This document shows, in pieces, positions 1 through 7,649 of a stretch of DNA of 11,560 nucleotides. The stretch spans positions 1-11,560 of the forward strand of contig DATJFH010000345.1 of assembly GCA_035495815.1 (NCBI GenBank), in the 5' to 3' direction. Source of the DNA: DATJFH01 sp035495815 (lineage in GTDB: Bacteria > Acidobacteriota > Terriglobia > Bryobacterales > Bryobacteraceae). Every line of letters starts with the position of its first letter. Position 1 is the stretch's first letter. The position numbers and the translations under genes are program-made. Below the pieces are notes generated by a model. It made no database searches. It saw only the letters and a list, made by a program, of their open reading frames with translations, and had not been told where the DNA came from.

Positions 1-2781
1 AACCGCACCATCACGCAGATGCCGCTCAACGGACGAAATTATCAGCACCTGGCGATTCTGTCGGTCGGGGTGCTGCCTTCCCGATCGCAGAACTTCGTCG
101 ATGACGCATTCAGCGCCAACGGCGCCGCCCACGATCAGAACGTGTTTACGCTGGACGGGGCGGACAATAACAACTACTTCAGCGGAATCGTGGTGGCCTC
201 CAATCAGTCGGTGAAGCCGTCCATCGATGCGATTCAGGAGTTCCGCCTGGAAACGCATAACTACAGCGCCGAGTTCGGGCGCGGGGGCGGCGCCGTGGTG
301 CAGGTCAGCACGAAATCGGGCACGAACCAGTTTCACGGAACGCTGTTCGAATTCCTCCGCAACGACAAGCTCGACGCCAATAATTTCTTTAACAGCGGGC
401 GGCCGAAGCCCCCCTACCGCCAGAACCAATACGGAGGCACTCTCGGTGGACCGGTACGGCGCGACCGGCTGTTCTTCTTCGGAAGCTTCGAGGGAACCAA
501 CATCCGCGAAAAACTGACCCGCCTGAGCGCCGTGCCCACACAGGCTCAGGTGGCTGGGAACTTCGCGGGCGTGGCCAGCATCTACGATCCGGCGACGCAG
601 GCGGCCAACGGATCGCGCGCGCAGTTTCCGAATAACCTGATTCCGGCGAACCGGATCGATCCCGTGGCCATCCAGGTTCTGCGTCTATATCCGGCGCCGA
701 ACCGCCCCGGCGCGCAGAATTTCCTTTTCAACGCGCCGCGCAATCTGGACGCCTACAAATACGACGGCAAGGTCGATTGGCGCATCTCCGACCGCGATTC
801 CGTATTCGGGCGATTCAGCCAGCTCGATTGGTTCCGCCTGGAGCCGGGCAGTCTGCCGCTGCCGGCGAGCGGTGGAGACACCAACGTGCGTACGTCCAAC
901 GCGCATACCGGCGTGGCCAACTGGACGCGCGTGTTTCCCAACGGCACGATGGTCAACGAAGCCCGATTGGCCTATAGTCGGCTGGTGGGAACCATCAACA
1001 CGCCCACCCAGGAACAGCTTTGGAAGCAGTTCGGATTCAAGGGCACCTTCGACCGCCCCGATATCAACGGCGTGCCGCTCTTCCAGCCCGCGGGGTACCG
1101 GAACATCGGCGACCGCAGCTTCGCGCCGGATCCCCGCAAGCAGGATGTGCGGCAGTTCGTCGATACGTTTTCCTGGAACCGCGGGAAGCACGCTTTTAAA
1201 ATGGGCGCCAACATCCGCCAGATCATCCAGTACACCGGCATCACCAACTTCGCGCGCGGCGTCTATTCGTTCAACGGGCAGTTCACCCGCTCGGTCGCCG
1301 GCACTCAGGCGAACGGCGACTCGATAGCGGACGCCATTCTGGGGATGACCAGCACGGCGTCGCTGAGCGCGGTGCTCGACAACCGCCGGATCGGCTGGGC
1401 GGACGAAGCTTACTTTCAGGACAACTGGAAGGTCACGCCGAAGCTGACCCTGAACCTCGGCTTCCGGTGGGAATACCAATCGCCTTACGTGGAGCAGAAC
1501 AACCGCGCGGCCAACTTCGTCATCGACCCCAAGGATGCGGCGTTCGGGACCATTATCTTCCCCCGCGGGGACAGCGTGGAGGAGCGGTCGTTCCGCCGCC
1601 GGGACCTGAACAACTTCGCTCCCCGGGTGGGATTCGCGTACCAGGCGAGCCCGAAAACCGTGGTCCGCGGCGGCTACGGCATCTTCTACCTGGGCACGTT
1701 CTCACTGGTAACCGGAGCCACGCCGGATTACAACCCGCCGTTCTATCTGCAGGTGGACATCACGACGCAGGCGGCTGCCGCCACGTCGGCGCACATCATT
1801 CGGGACGGCTTCAGCAGCGCGGCGCTCAACCCCAACGTGCTGGACGGCCGTGCGCTGGCCGCGATCTGGCCGTACACCTGGTCGGACGGCTCCATGAACC
1901 AGTGGAACCTGAACGTCCAGCACAACCTGCCTTGGAACATGCTGGTCTCATTGGCGTACGTCGGCTCGAACACCGTACATGTTCCGGTCTATGGCAACGA
2001 TATCAATCAACCTGTACCCGGACCCGGCCCGACCAATCCGCGGCGTGCGTTTCCGCGCTTTGCCGGCATTCTGATGTCGGTTCCGGTCGGACAGGCCAAT
2101 TATCAGGGGCTCGAAGCGAAGTTCGAACGCCGCTTCAGCGGCGGATTCTCGATTCTGAGCGGCTATACGTTCAGCAAAACGCTGGAGGGCCAGATCGGAC
2201 AATTGAGCAGCGTTCTGGCGCCGGAGAAGCGCCTCTCGTTCCAGCACCTGCCGCACCGGTTTTTCACAGCGGCAGTCTGGGACCTTCCGTTCGGCAAGGG
2301 GCGGCGCATGGCGACCTCGGGCGCCTTATCGCAAATCGTGGGCGGCTGGCAGATTTCTCCGATTTTCGAAGCGCAGCACGGGCTGGCGTTTACTCCGTCC
2401 GTAACCGGGAACCCGGCGAATACCACGGGAGGCCAGCGGCCGAACCGGCTGCGGGACGGGAATCTGCCGCGCGACCAGCGGACGCCGGACCGCTGGTTCG
2501 ACAGTTCGGCTTTCACTGTGCCGGCGCCGTTCACCTTCGGCAACTCGGCTGCCAATGTATTGTACGGGCCGGGCCTGGTGAACCTGGACCTGACCATCGC
2601 GCGGACATTCCGATTGACGGAGAAGTTCTCATTGGATTTCCGGTCGGAATTTTTCAATCTGTTCAACGAAGCGCACTTCCTGTTCCCGAACGCGGTGATC
2701 AACACTTCGACCGCCGGAGCGATTTCGGAGACCTCCAGTTCGGCGCGCCAGATTCAATTCGGCTTGAAGCTGGTGTTCTAG
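1..2781 (+). CDS. TonB-dependent receptor, Oar/acidobacterial type (5' end missing)
   Basis: This is an outer-membrane TonB-dependent transporter/adhesin-like receptor, about 926 residues of which are in the window; the frame is open from base 1 and the real start lies upstream. Visible are the plug-domain motif MPLNGRNYQ right at the edge, then TLDGADNNN, the acidobacterial signature NYSAEFGRGGGAVVQVSTKSGTN (about residues 87-109 of the visible part), FFFGSFEGTN, and a long beta-barrel region rich in aromatic-ended strands. It stops with the typical outer-membrane C-terminus FGLKLVF, ending in Phe. Missing upstream are the signal peptide, the usual carboxypeptidase-like regulatory (CarbopepD_reg) domain and the first part of the plug. 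Such receptors are numerous in Acidobacteriota and are thought to import large substrates such as glycans or peptides; the substrate here cannot be told. The next gene starts 125 bases on and need not be co-transcribed. Family assignment is firm, function generic. Confidence 0.95.
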   Translation, partial: NRTITQMPLNGRNYQHLAILSVGVLPSRSQNFVDDAFSANGAAHDQNVFTLDGADNNNYFSGIVVASNQSVKPSIDAIQEFRLETHNYSAEFGRGGGAVVQVSTKSGTNQFHGTLFEFLRNDKLDANNFFNSGRPKPPYRQNQYGGTLGGPVRRDRLFFFGSFEGTNIREKLTRLSAVPTQAQVAGNFAGVASIYDPATQAANGSRAQFPNNLIPANRIDPVAIQVLRLYPAPNRPGAQNFLFNAPRNLDAYKYDGKVDWRISDRDSVFGRFSQLDWFRLEPGSLPLPASGGDTNVRTSNAHTGVANWTRVFPNGTMVNEARLAYSRLVGTINTPTQEQLWKQFGFKGTFDRPDINGVPLFQPAGYRNIGDRSFAPDPRKQDVRQFVDTFSWNRGKHAFKMGANIRQIIQYTGITNFARGVYSFNGQFTRSVAGTQANGDSIADAILGMTSTASLSAVLDNRRIGWADEAYFQDNWKVTPKLTLNLGFRWEYQSPYVEQNNRAANFVIDPKDAAFGTIIFPRGDSVEERSFRRRDLNNFAPRVGFAYQASPKTVVRGGYGIFYLGTFSLVTGATPDYNPPFYLQVDITTQAAAATSAHIIRDGFSSAALNPNVLDGRALAAIWPYTWSDGSMNQWNLNVQHNLPWNMLVSLAYVGSNTVHVPVYGNDINQPVPGPGPTNPRRAFPRFAGILMSVPVGQANYQGLEAKFERRFSGGFSILSGYTFSKTLEGQIGQLSSVLAPEKRLSFQHLPHRFFTAAVWDLPFGKGRRMATSGALSQIVGGWQISPIFEAQHGLAFTPSVTGNPANTTGGQRPNRLRDGNLPRDQRTPDRWFDSSAFTVPAPFTFGNSAANVLYGPGLVNLDLTIARTFRLTEKFSLDFRSEFFNLFNEAHFLFPNAVINTSTAGAISETSSSARQIQFGLKLVF

Positions 2782-2883
2782 AGATTCGATCAGCAGCGCG
2801 CTGCTCTGGCGACCGGTCCCCACCGCGTCCGCATACAGACGCTCTCCGGATAGGAAGCCGTGGGGATCGTTCACGTCTGACAT
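2782..2883 (-). other. Possible remnant gene start in the intergenic gap (speculative)
   Basis: The gap between the receptor and the dehydrogenase contains an ATG on the - strand at 2883. It is preceded four bases upstream by AAGG (part of TAAGG, a Shine-Dalgarno-like stretch), and is followed by about 34 protein-like codons beginning MSDVNDPHGFLSGERLYADA. The frame then runs antisense into the receptor 3' end and stops at 2629, so no intact gene can exist. The peptide resembles in style the start of acidobacterial hydrolases or peptidases, but no catalytic motif is present. It may be the fossil of a displaced gene or chance in high-GC DNA. No clear promoter for the following + strand gene was recognised in these 125 bases. 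Confidence 0.2.
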
Positions 2884-2906
2884 GGTACCTTAGCGGATTA
2901 GCACAG

Positions 2907-4004
2907 ATGACCACGAGAGCCGCCGTCCTCACCGCGTTTCAGGCGCCGCTGGAGCTTCGGGATTATCCCTCGCCGCCCGATCCGGCTCCGGGAGAAGCCG
3001 TGGTGCGGGTGGAGATGGCGGGAATCTGTGGAACAGACGTCCACCTGTGGCTCGGGCAGCTCAAGATTCCGCTGCCGGTCATTCTGGGCCACGAAACCGC
3101 GGGCCGGATCGAAAAGCTGGGGACAGGTCTGCTGAAAGACTGGCGGGGGAACCCGCTACAGCCCGGTGACCGTGTCACCTGGGCCAGTTCCATCACCTGC
3201 GGTGAATGCTTCTACTGCCGGTTGAAGCGCCAGCCGACTCGCTGCGTATCGCGCAAAGCCTACGGAATCTCCTACTGCGCCGATGAGGCTCCGCACTTGC
3301 GAGGGGGCTACGCCGAGCGCATTCTGCTTCGGGCCGGCACGGCGATCTTCAGGATTCCCGACTCGGTCCCGAACGACGCCGTGATCGGCGCGGGCTGCGC
3401 GCTGGTGACGGCCATCCATGGAATCGAGCGCGCTCCTGTCGAGTGGGGAGACGTGGTGGTGATTCAGGGCAGCGGCCCGGTCGGCCTGGCAGCCCTGGCC
3501 ATCAGCCGGCAGTCCGGCGCGGCTCGCGTCATCGTGATCGGCAGTCCGCCCCATCGGCTGGAGCTGGCGCGCCGGTTCGGCGCCGATGCCCTGATCGACA
3601 TCGCCGCGGCGCCCGACCCGGCAGAGCGGCAGCGCGCCGTCCTGGCCGAGACCGGACCCTACGGGGCGGACGTGGTCATTGAATGCGTCGGCCATCCGGC
3701 GGCCGTGAATGAGGGAATCGATCTCTGCCGGGACGGCGGTAAATACCTGGCGCTGGGCCAATACGCCGATGCGGGCAACATCTCGTTCAACCCGCACACC
3801 ATCACGCGCAAGCAGCTGCAGATCGTCGGCTCATGGGGATTCGAGCCGCGGCACGTCGATCGCGCGCTGTCTCTGCTGGCGGCAACCCGGCTGAAGGACC
3901 TTTTCGCCAGTGAAATCACGCACCGCTTCCCGCTGGCCGAAGCCAACGCCGCACTCGAAACCGTGCGGGAGTGGCGTTCCGGCAAAGCCGTGCTGGAGCC
4001 GTAA
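2907..4004 (+). CDS. Zinc-dependent medium-chain alcohol dehydrogenase (TM0436-like)
   Basis: This is a 365-residue cytosolic oxidoreductase of the MDR superfamily, predicted to oxidise an alcohol or polyol with NAD(P)+. Catalytic-zinc residues are visible as C41 in GICGTDVH and H62-E63 in GHETAG, probably with C164 in GAGCALVTA. Structural-zinc cysteines are C98, C101, C104 and C113; the last gap is eight residues rather than the usual seven. The Rossmann motif GSGPVG lies at 188-193. The end of the second Rossmann strand reads VIVIGSPPHR with no acidic residue, so NAD specificity is not assured. The insert GLLKDWRGNPLQPGDRVTW and the overall pattern recall the Thermotoga TM0436 group (from memory). 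ATG 2907 was chosen because family homology starts there; it has no good Shine-Dalgarno. The frame is open far upstream (from 1467), but only as an out-of-frame shadow of the receptor gene. It is convergent with flgE. Substrate unknown. Confidence 0.93.
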   Translation: MTTRAAVLTAFQAPLELRDYPSPPDPAPGEAVVRVEMAGICGTDVHLWLGQLKIPLPVILGHETAGRIEKLGTGLLKDWRGNPLQPGDRVTWASSITCGECFYCRLKRQPTRCVSRKAYGISYCADEAPHLRGGYAERILLRAGTAIFRIPDSVPNDAVIGAGCALVTAIHGIERAPVEWGDVVVIQGSGPVGLAALAISRQSGAARVIVIGSPPHRLELARRFGADALIDIAAAPDPAERQRAVLAETGPYGADVVIECVGHPAAVNEGIDLCRDGGKYLALGQYADAGNISFNPHTITRKQLQIVGSWGFEPRHVDRALSLLAATRLKDLFASEITHRFPLAEANAALETVREWRSGKAVLEP

Positions 4005-4079
4005 GAAAGATCGGCAGAAGAAGGCGAATGGGTGGGCGGTAGCCGCGGACCATCGGCGAAGCAAACGCAGCGGCCCCGA

Positions 4080-4101
4080 TTTTGACTGCTGTCTTTTGAC
4101 T
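4080..4101 (+). repeat. Short direct repeat and T-rich tract between convergent genes
   Basis: The octamer TTTTGACT occurs at 4080-4087 and again at 4094-4101, and is followed by a run of six T at 4105-4110. The tract sits between the stop codons of the dehydrogenase (+) and flgE (-), where a terminator would be expected. The only nearby hairpins are weak: a 4 bp stem GCGG/CCGC at 4036-4046, and GCAG/CTGC across a loop of about 15 bases just before the T-rich part. A rho-independent terminator for the + strand is possible but not convincing. Confidence 0.35.
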
Positions 4102-4113
4102 TTCTTTTTTCCC

Positions 4114-5424
4114 TTACCGCTTGATGTTGATCGTTTCCTGGCTGATTTCGTCGGTCGTGGTCACGACTCTAGCGCTGGCTGAATAGGAGCGTTGGAAGAT
4201 GATCAGCTTGGTGAATTCGTTGGCGATATCGACATTCGATCCTTCGAGTGACTGTCCGAGAATCGACCCCCGGCCGCCCGATCCGGCTTCACCCACCACG
4301 GGGATGGCCGAGCCGACGCCGGTATGGTAATTATTGTTGCCGACCGATACCAGGGTGTCCGGATTGCGAATCGAAACCATCGATAGACGGGCCACCTCCT
4401 GCTGCGATCCGTTCGAGTACTGCGCCATCACAGCGCCCCCCTTGGCAATCGAGACACCGGTCAACTGGGCCGCCGGCAGGCCGTCCTGGAAAATCGAAGA
4501 AGACGCCGACGGTTGTGAAAACTGGCTGATCCGTCCTACGCCCACTGGAGGCGTACCGGCGGGTAGGGACTGCCAGGGCGACCAGCTCAGCTTCTGCGGG
4601 CTCTGCGCTCCGTTGGATAACGTCAGGCCGATATCTTTGATGAGTCCGGTGGCGGTATCGTAGCCGGTTCCGCTGACGTCCGATAGCCCGCCGTTCGCAT
4701 CGAATTTGAATTTCCACGGGCCGGCCGGCGTGATGCCCGTAATGGCCTGGTCCGTGGTCGCGACGTTCGCGTCCCACGTGTTCACACCCGTCTTGGTGAA
4801 GGTCACCGAGACGACATGCGCGTTGCCGAGCGAATCGTAGAGGTTGATGGGAGTCGAAAAGATCGTTCCGTCAGAAGCTGACGCGTCCAGGTTCGAGGAG
4901 ATATTAAAGCTGGTTGCGGCTTTCGCGGCCCGATTGGATCCGACCGGAACGATGATGTCGCCAATGGGGTCTGACGGGCTCAACTGGCCTGAGACCGTAT
5001 TCAGCGACCATCCCTGAACCCGTTGGCCGGTGGCCGTGACCAGCAGGCCGTTCTCATTGATGCGGAAATTTCCGGCGCGCGTGTAAACGGCCGTTGATGG
5101 ATCCGTGGAACCTGCCACGGGAGACCCGGCTGCGGCTTCCCGGACGACGAAGAATCCGTCGCCTTGTATGGCTGCGTCAAGCGAGCCTTGCGTTGTCTGG
5201 ATACTTCCCTGGCCGAAGGATTTCAGAACCAGCGGGGCGGCTACTCCGGAGCCGCTCTTCGGTCCGCCGCCGCCGGTAACGTCGGCGACTACATCCTGAA
5301 ACGATATCGAGCTGCCTTTGAAACCCACTGTATTGAGATTGGCGAGGTTATCGCCGATCGCTTCAATCGCTGTTCCGGCGGCGCGAAGTCCGGACAGGGC
5401 GGATACGAATGAACCGAAAGAAAT
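4114..5424 (-). CDS. flgE: Flagellar hook protein FlgE
   Basis: This is the structural protein of the flagellar hook, exported by the flagellar type III system and polymerised outside the cell. With the start proposed here it has 436 residues, a normal FlgE length. The N-terminal D0 helix and rod motif are complete (ALSGLRAAGTAIEAIGDNLA from residue 9, then NTVGFKGSS). A hook-specific middle domain follows (SFNISSNLDAS, then INLYDSLGNAHVVSVTFTKT). The conserved C-terminal helix contains GSNVDIANEFTKLIIFQRSY and ends ETINIKR. The in-frame ATG at 5499 would add 25 non-homologous residues and lies inside the predicted sigma-54 promoter. GTG 5466 and TTG 5457 also leave an odd tail. The best fit to family N-termini (MSFGSF...) is an ATT codon at 5424 preceded by GGAGG. 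No other flagellar gene is in the window, so this is an orphan locus. Family call is firm; the start is less certain. Confidence 0.93.
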   Translation of the reverse strand: MSFGSFVSALSGLRAAGTAIEAIGDNLANLNTVGFKGSSISFQDVVADVTGGGGPKSGSGVAAPLVLKSFGQGSIQTTQGSLDAAIQGDGFFVVREAAAGSPVAGSTDPSTAVYTRAGNFRINENGLLVTATGQRVQGWSLNTVSGQLSPSDPIGDIIVPVGSNRAAKAATSFNISSNLDASASDGTIFSTPINLYDSLGNAHVVSVTFTKTGVNTWDANVATTDQAITGITPAGPWKFKFDANGGLSDVSGTGYDTATGLIKDIGLTLSNGAQSPQKLSWSPWQSLPAGTPPVGVGRISQFSQPSASSSIFQDGLPAAQLTGVSIAKGGAVMAQYSNGSQQEVARLSMVSIRNPDTLVSVGNNNYHTGVGSAIPVVGEAGSGGRGSILGQSLEGSNVDIANEFTKLIIFQRSYSASARVVTTTDEISQETINIKR

Positions 5425-5434
5425 AAGAGCCTCC
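5422..5434 (-). promoter_or_regulatory. Shine-Dalgarno plus apparent AUU start of flgE
   Basis: Reading the - strand, GGAGG (5434-5430) is followed by the five-base spacer CTCTT and then ATT (5424-5422), which begins a reading frame matching FlgE from its second residue. There is no ATG, GTG or TTG at a suitable distance from this ribosome-binding site. AUU is a known rare initiation codon (infC and pcnB in E. coli). The alternatives are GTG 5466, with AGAAGG six bases upstream, and TTG 5457, both giving N-terminal tails not expected in a hook protein. Confidence 0.5.
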
Positions 5435-5482
5435 AGGGGCCTGTGCCCGCGCCGCAATGCCTGCACAGCGCACCTTCTGCAA

Positions 5483-5498
5483 TGCGATTCTATTGCCA
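5483..5498 (-). promoter_or_regulatory. Predicted sigma-54 (RpoN) promoter of flgE
   Basis: The - strand reads TGGCAATAGAATCGCA from 5498 to 5483. Against the consensus TGGCAC-N5-TTGCA it matches 9 of 11 fixed positions, with GG (-24) and GC (-12) exactly ten bases apart. It predicts a transcript start near 5472 and a leader of about 48 bases before the ATT start. RpoN control of hook genes is well known in several bacteria (for example Helicobacter and Vibrio). The ATG at 5499 overlaps the -24 element and so would not be in the mRNA. Confidence 0.6.
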
Positions 5499-5538
5499 TT
5501 CTGAAGATGTTTCATTTCAACAAGTTGTCTGGGATTTA

Positions 5539-5556
5539 CGCGACACAATTTTCGCG
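5539..5556. promoter_or_regulatory. Weaker dyad adjoining the main operator-like palindrome
   Basis: CGCGA at 5539-5543 and TCGCG at 5552-5556 form five-base inverted arms around an eight-base AT-rich centre. It ends exactly where the stronger dyad at 5557 begins. Alone it would be unremarkable; its position makes a tandem regulator-binding region possible. Confidence 0.25.
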
Positions 5557-5578
5557 CAGCGCCAAATCAATGGCGCTG
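5557..5578. promoter_or_regulatory. Operator-like perfect inverted repeat in the divergent region
   Basis: Arms CAGCGCCA (5557-5564) and TGGCGCTG (5571-5578) are perfect inverted repeats separated by the six bases AATCAA. Relative to the predicted flgE start near 5472 the dyad lies at about -85 to -106, where activators of sigma-54 promoters usually bind. Relative to the opposite LRR promoter it lies at about -65 to -44, a place suited to an activator or repressor. A DNA-binding dyad is favoured over a terminator hairpin because no T-run follows on either strand. Confidence 0.5.
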
Positions 5579-5609
5579 AAACCGGAACGGTGGCCGGCGG
5601 CGGCTCTGA

Positions 5610-5615
5610 TATAAT
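5610..5615 (+). promoter_or_regulatory. Perfect -10 box of the LRR operon
   Basis: TATAAT occurs at 5610-5615, only eight bases before the GTG start at 5624, so transcription would begin within a base or two of the start codon and the mRNA would be leaderless or nearly so. No TTGACA-like -35 is visible 16-18 bases upstream (the region reads around AACGGTGG). No Shine-Dalgarno precedes the GTG, which fits leaderless translation. Confidence 0.5.
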
Positions 5616-5623
5616 CGACGGGC

Positions 5624-7645
5624 GTGAAGTTCGCACTCGACTGCAACGCCTTCCTGGCCGCCGCCACGCTGCTGGCGAGTGTTCACGTCAGTCCGGCATC
5701 AGCCGCCGGCACGGACCGTGAAGTAGCCCTCTGGGCATTGCATTTGGGGGGAGCGGTGATCGTCGAAGGCGACCGGAAGCCTATCCGGGACGTCGCCGGG
5801 CTGCCTGCTTCGGATTTCCGTATCGAAGCGTTGAACCTGGTGGGTGTGAACATGCTTCCGCCCCACCTGGAAGCCATTGGTAAACTCACCGCGCTCAAAG
5901 AACTGGAACTGCCGGGAACGATGTGGAATCCGCGCGCCGGGTGGACCGTCGACTACAACGATTCGGCCGCTTACCTGAACGGCCTCACCACCCTCAAGAA
6001 GCTGGCCTTCAGCCTGACCTTCCTGATTTCGATCCGCTTCGATGACCGCGGCCTCGACAAATTCCAGGGCCTGGGGCCGACGCTCGAGGAGCTCGTTCTA
6101 CGCCGCGCGCTGATCAAAGGCGCCGGGCTCCGTCATTTCACCCATCTGCGCTCGCTGGACGTCACCTGGAGCTATGTGGAGGACCCCGGCATGGTTCAGA
6201 GTCTGGCCGGCATGACCCATCTCCGCCGTTTCTGGGCGCGCGACACTCGTATCACCGACAAGACATTGAAGGTCCTCGGGGGATTGAAGGACCTCGAGGA
6301 CGTGGATATCGGCGGCACGGACGTCACCGAGGCAGGGCTTGCCTACCTCGCCGGTCTGACGCACATGCGCAAACTCAATATCCTGGGAGCGGACCTGACC
6401 GACGCTGGACTCGATTTCCTGGCCGGCATGAAGAACCTGGAGTCGCTAAACCTCTACCGCACCAAAGTGTCCAATGCGGGCCTGGAAAAACTCAAACGGC
6501 TGGCGAATCTAAAACAGGTGGACCTGCGTTATTCGCGCGCCACCGAAGCCGGCGTGCAGAACCTGCGCGCGGCTCTGCCGGACGCGCAGCTGGCGTTCAT
6601 CGGCAACTCGGCCAAACCGGCTGGCAAGCGCGGGATGGAGACCGCAGCGGGCAAGGGCGACAAAGCGGTAGCTGAATGGATTCAGTCCGTCGGCGGGAAG
6701 GCAGTGACGATAGACGGCGCGCTGGTCGAAGCTTATCTCAACGGAGCTCCCGTAACCGATGAGAGCCTGAGGAATTTCGAAGGTCTGCGAAAGCTCAGGA
6801 AGATCGTGCTCGATGGAACGGAGGTTGGCGATCTGGGCGTCAAGCGGCTTTCCGGACTCGCTTCGCTCACCGAATTGAGCCTGAACGGCGCCGGCATTTC
6901 GGACGCTGGCCTCGAGAGCGTCGGCAGCCTCACCGGCCTGCGCAAACTGCATCTTGACAATACCCTCGTCGAAGGCTCGGGTCTGGCCCGTTTGGAGGCT
7001 CTGCGCGCATTGCAGGACCTGAGCCTGCTCGGATCTCCGGTGAAGGACAGCGGCCTGGCTGTCCTACCCCGGCTTGTTTCCCTCGAGAGACTTTCGCTCG
7101 CCAGCACGGATGTTACGGATGAGGGACTGAAGTATGTAGCCGCCGCCGCCAATCTGAAGCGGCTCGATCTCGCGAATACGGACATAAAGGACGAAGGGCT
7201 CCGCGAACTTGCGAAGTTGACCGGTCTCGAGGAGTTGATTCTGGACTATGCCGGCCGATTCACCGATACCGGCTTCGCTCACCTGGCAGGACTCAGAAAC
7301 CTCCGCCGTCTGGCGCTGCTCCGTACCCGGGTGACCGACAGGTCGATGAAGATCGTAGCTGGTTTCTCCCGGCTCGAAAGTCTCGGGCTCGATTACACGG
7401 GCGTGGGAGACGCGGGTGTTGCACTCCTCGGCTCCCTGGAGAAGCTCGAGACGCTCAGCCTCGACAGTACCTTCGTCACCGATAAGAGCCGCGAAGTCCT
7501 GCTGGGCATGAAGGGGCTCAAGACGCTCAATCTTTATCACACGACCGTGACCGGTAAAGTGGAACAGGAGCTCAAGACCGCGCTGCCCGGCTGCCGCATC
7601 ACGTGGGACGAAAAATCAGCCATGCCGAATCGGCGGCGCAGTTAG
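5624..7645 (+). CDS. Exported leucine-rich repeat protein, two fused LRR modules
   Basis: This 673-residue protein is probably secreted or periplasmic and is predicted to bind other proteins; no enzyme domain is seen. Residues 1-28 form a signal peptide with Ala-rich core and an ASA-A cleavage site. The rest is two copies of one module. Module A has the head VALWALHLGG (34-43), about nine LRRs, some irregular at first, and the cap LRAALPDAQLAF (314-325). After a linker rich in Gly, Lys and Ala (about 328-346), module B has the head VAEWIQSVGG (349-358), eleven regular 24-residue LRRs of the form LxxLxLxxTxVTDxGLxxLxG, and the cap LKTALPGCRITW (650-661). The GTG start was chosen because it gives a signal peptide and follows the TATAAT box. 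The stop is four bases before the next LRR gene, implying an operon. Such LRRs are common in Planctomycetota and Acidobacteriota; ligand unknown. Confidence 0.9.
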   Translation: MKFALDCNAFLAAATLLASVHVSPASAAGTDREVALWALHLGGAVIVEGDRKPIRDVAGLPASDFRIEALNLVGVNMLPPHLEAIGKLTALKELELPGTMWNPRAGWTVDYNDSAAYLNGLTTLKKLAFSLTFLISIRFDDRGLDKFQGLGPTLEELVLRRALIKGAGLRHFTHLRSLDVTWSYVEDPGMVQSLAGMTHLRRFWARDTRITDKTLKVLGGLKDLEDVDIGGTDVTEAGLAYLAGLTHMRKLNILGADLTDAGLDFLAGMKNLESLNLYRTKVSNAGLEKLKRLANLKQVDLRYSRATEAGVQNLRAALPDAQLAFIGNSAKPAGKRGMETAAGKGDKAVAEWIQSVGGKAVTIDGALVEAYLNGAPVTDESLRNFEGLRKLRKIVLDGTEVGDLGVKRLSGLASLTELSLNGAGISDAGLESVGSLTGLRKLHLDNTLVEGSGLARLEALRALQDLSLLGSPVKDSGLAVLPRLVSLERLSLASTDVTDEGLKYVAAAANLKRLDLANTDIKDEGLRELAKLTGLEELILDYAGRFTDTGFAHLAGLRNLRRLALLRTRVTDRSMKIVAGFSRLESLGLDYTGVGDAGVALLGSLEKLETLSLDSTFVTDKSREVLLGMKGLKTLNLYHTTVTGKVEQELKTALPGCRITWDEKSAMPNRRRS

Positions 7646-7649
7646 CGGC

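Noticed and set aside
685..1479. 264-codon open frame on the - strand inside the receptor gene
   Set aside because: Antisense shadow in high-GC DNA; Arg/Val/Ala-rich with no recognisable motif, fully inside a well-supported gene.
1467..2906. The dehydrogenase frame is open about 1.4 kb upstream, suggesting a giant fused protein
   Set aside because: This stretch is the out-of-frame shadow of the TonB receptor gene: low-complexity Arg/Gly/Pro-rich translation with no family resemblance. MDR homology begins exactly at ATG 2907.
4030..4112. Rho-independent terminator between the dehydrogenase and flgE
   Set aside because: Stems are only four base pairs or have long loops, and none sits directly before the T-run. 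Recorded only as a T-rich tract.
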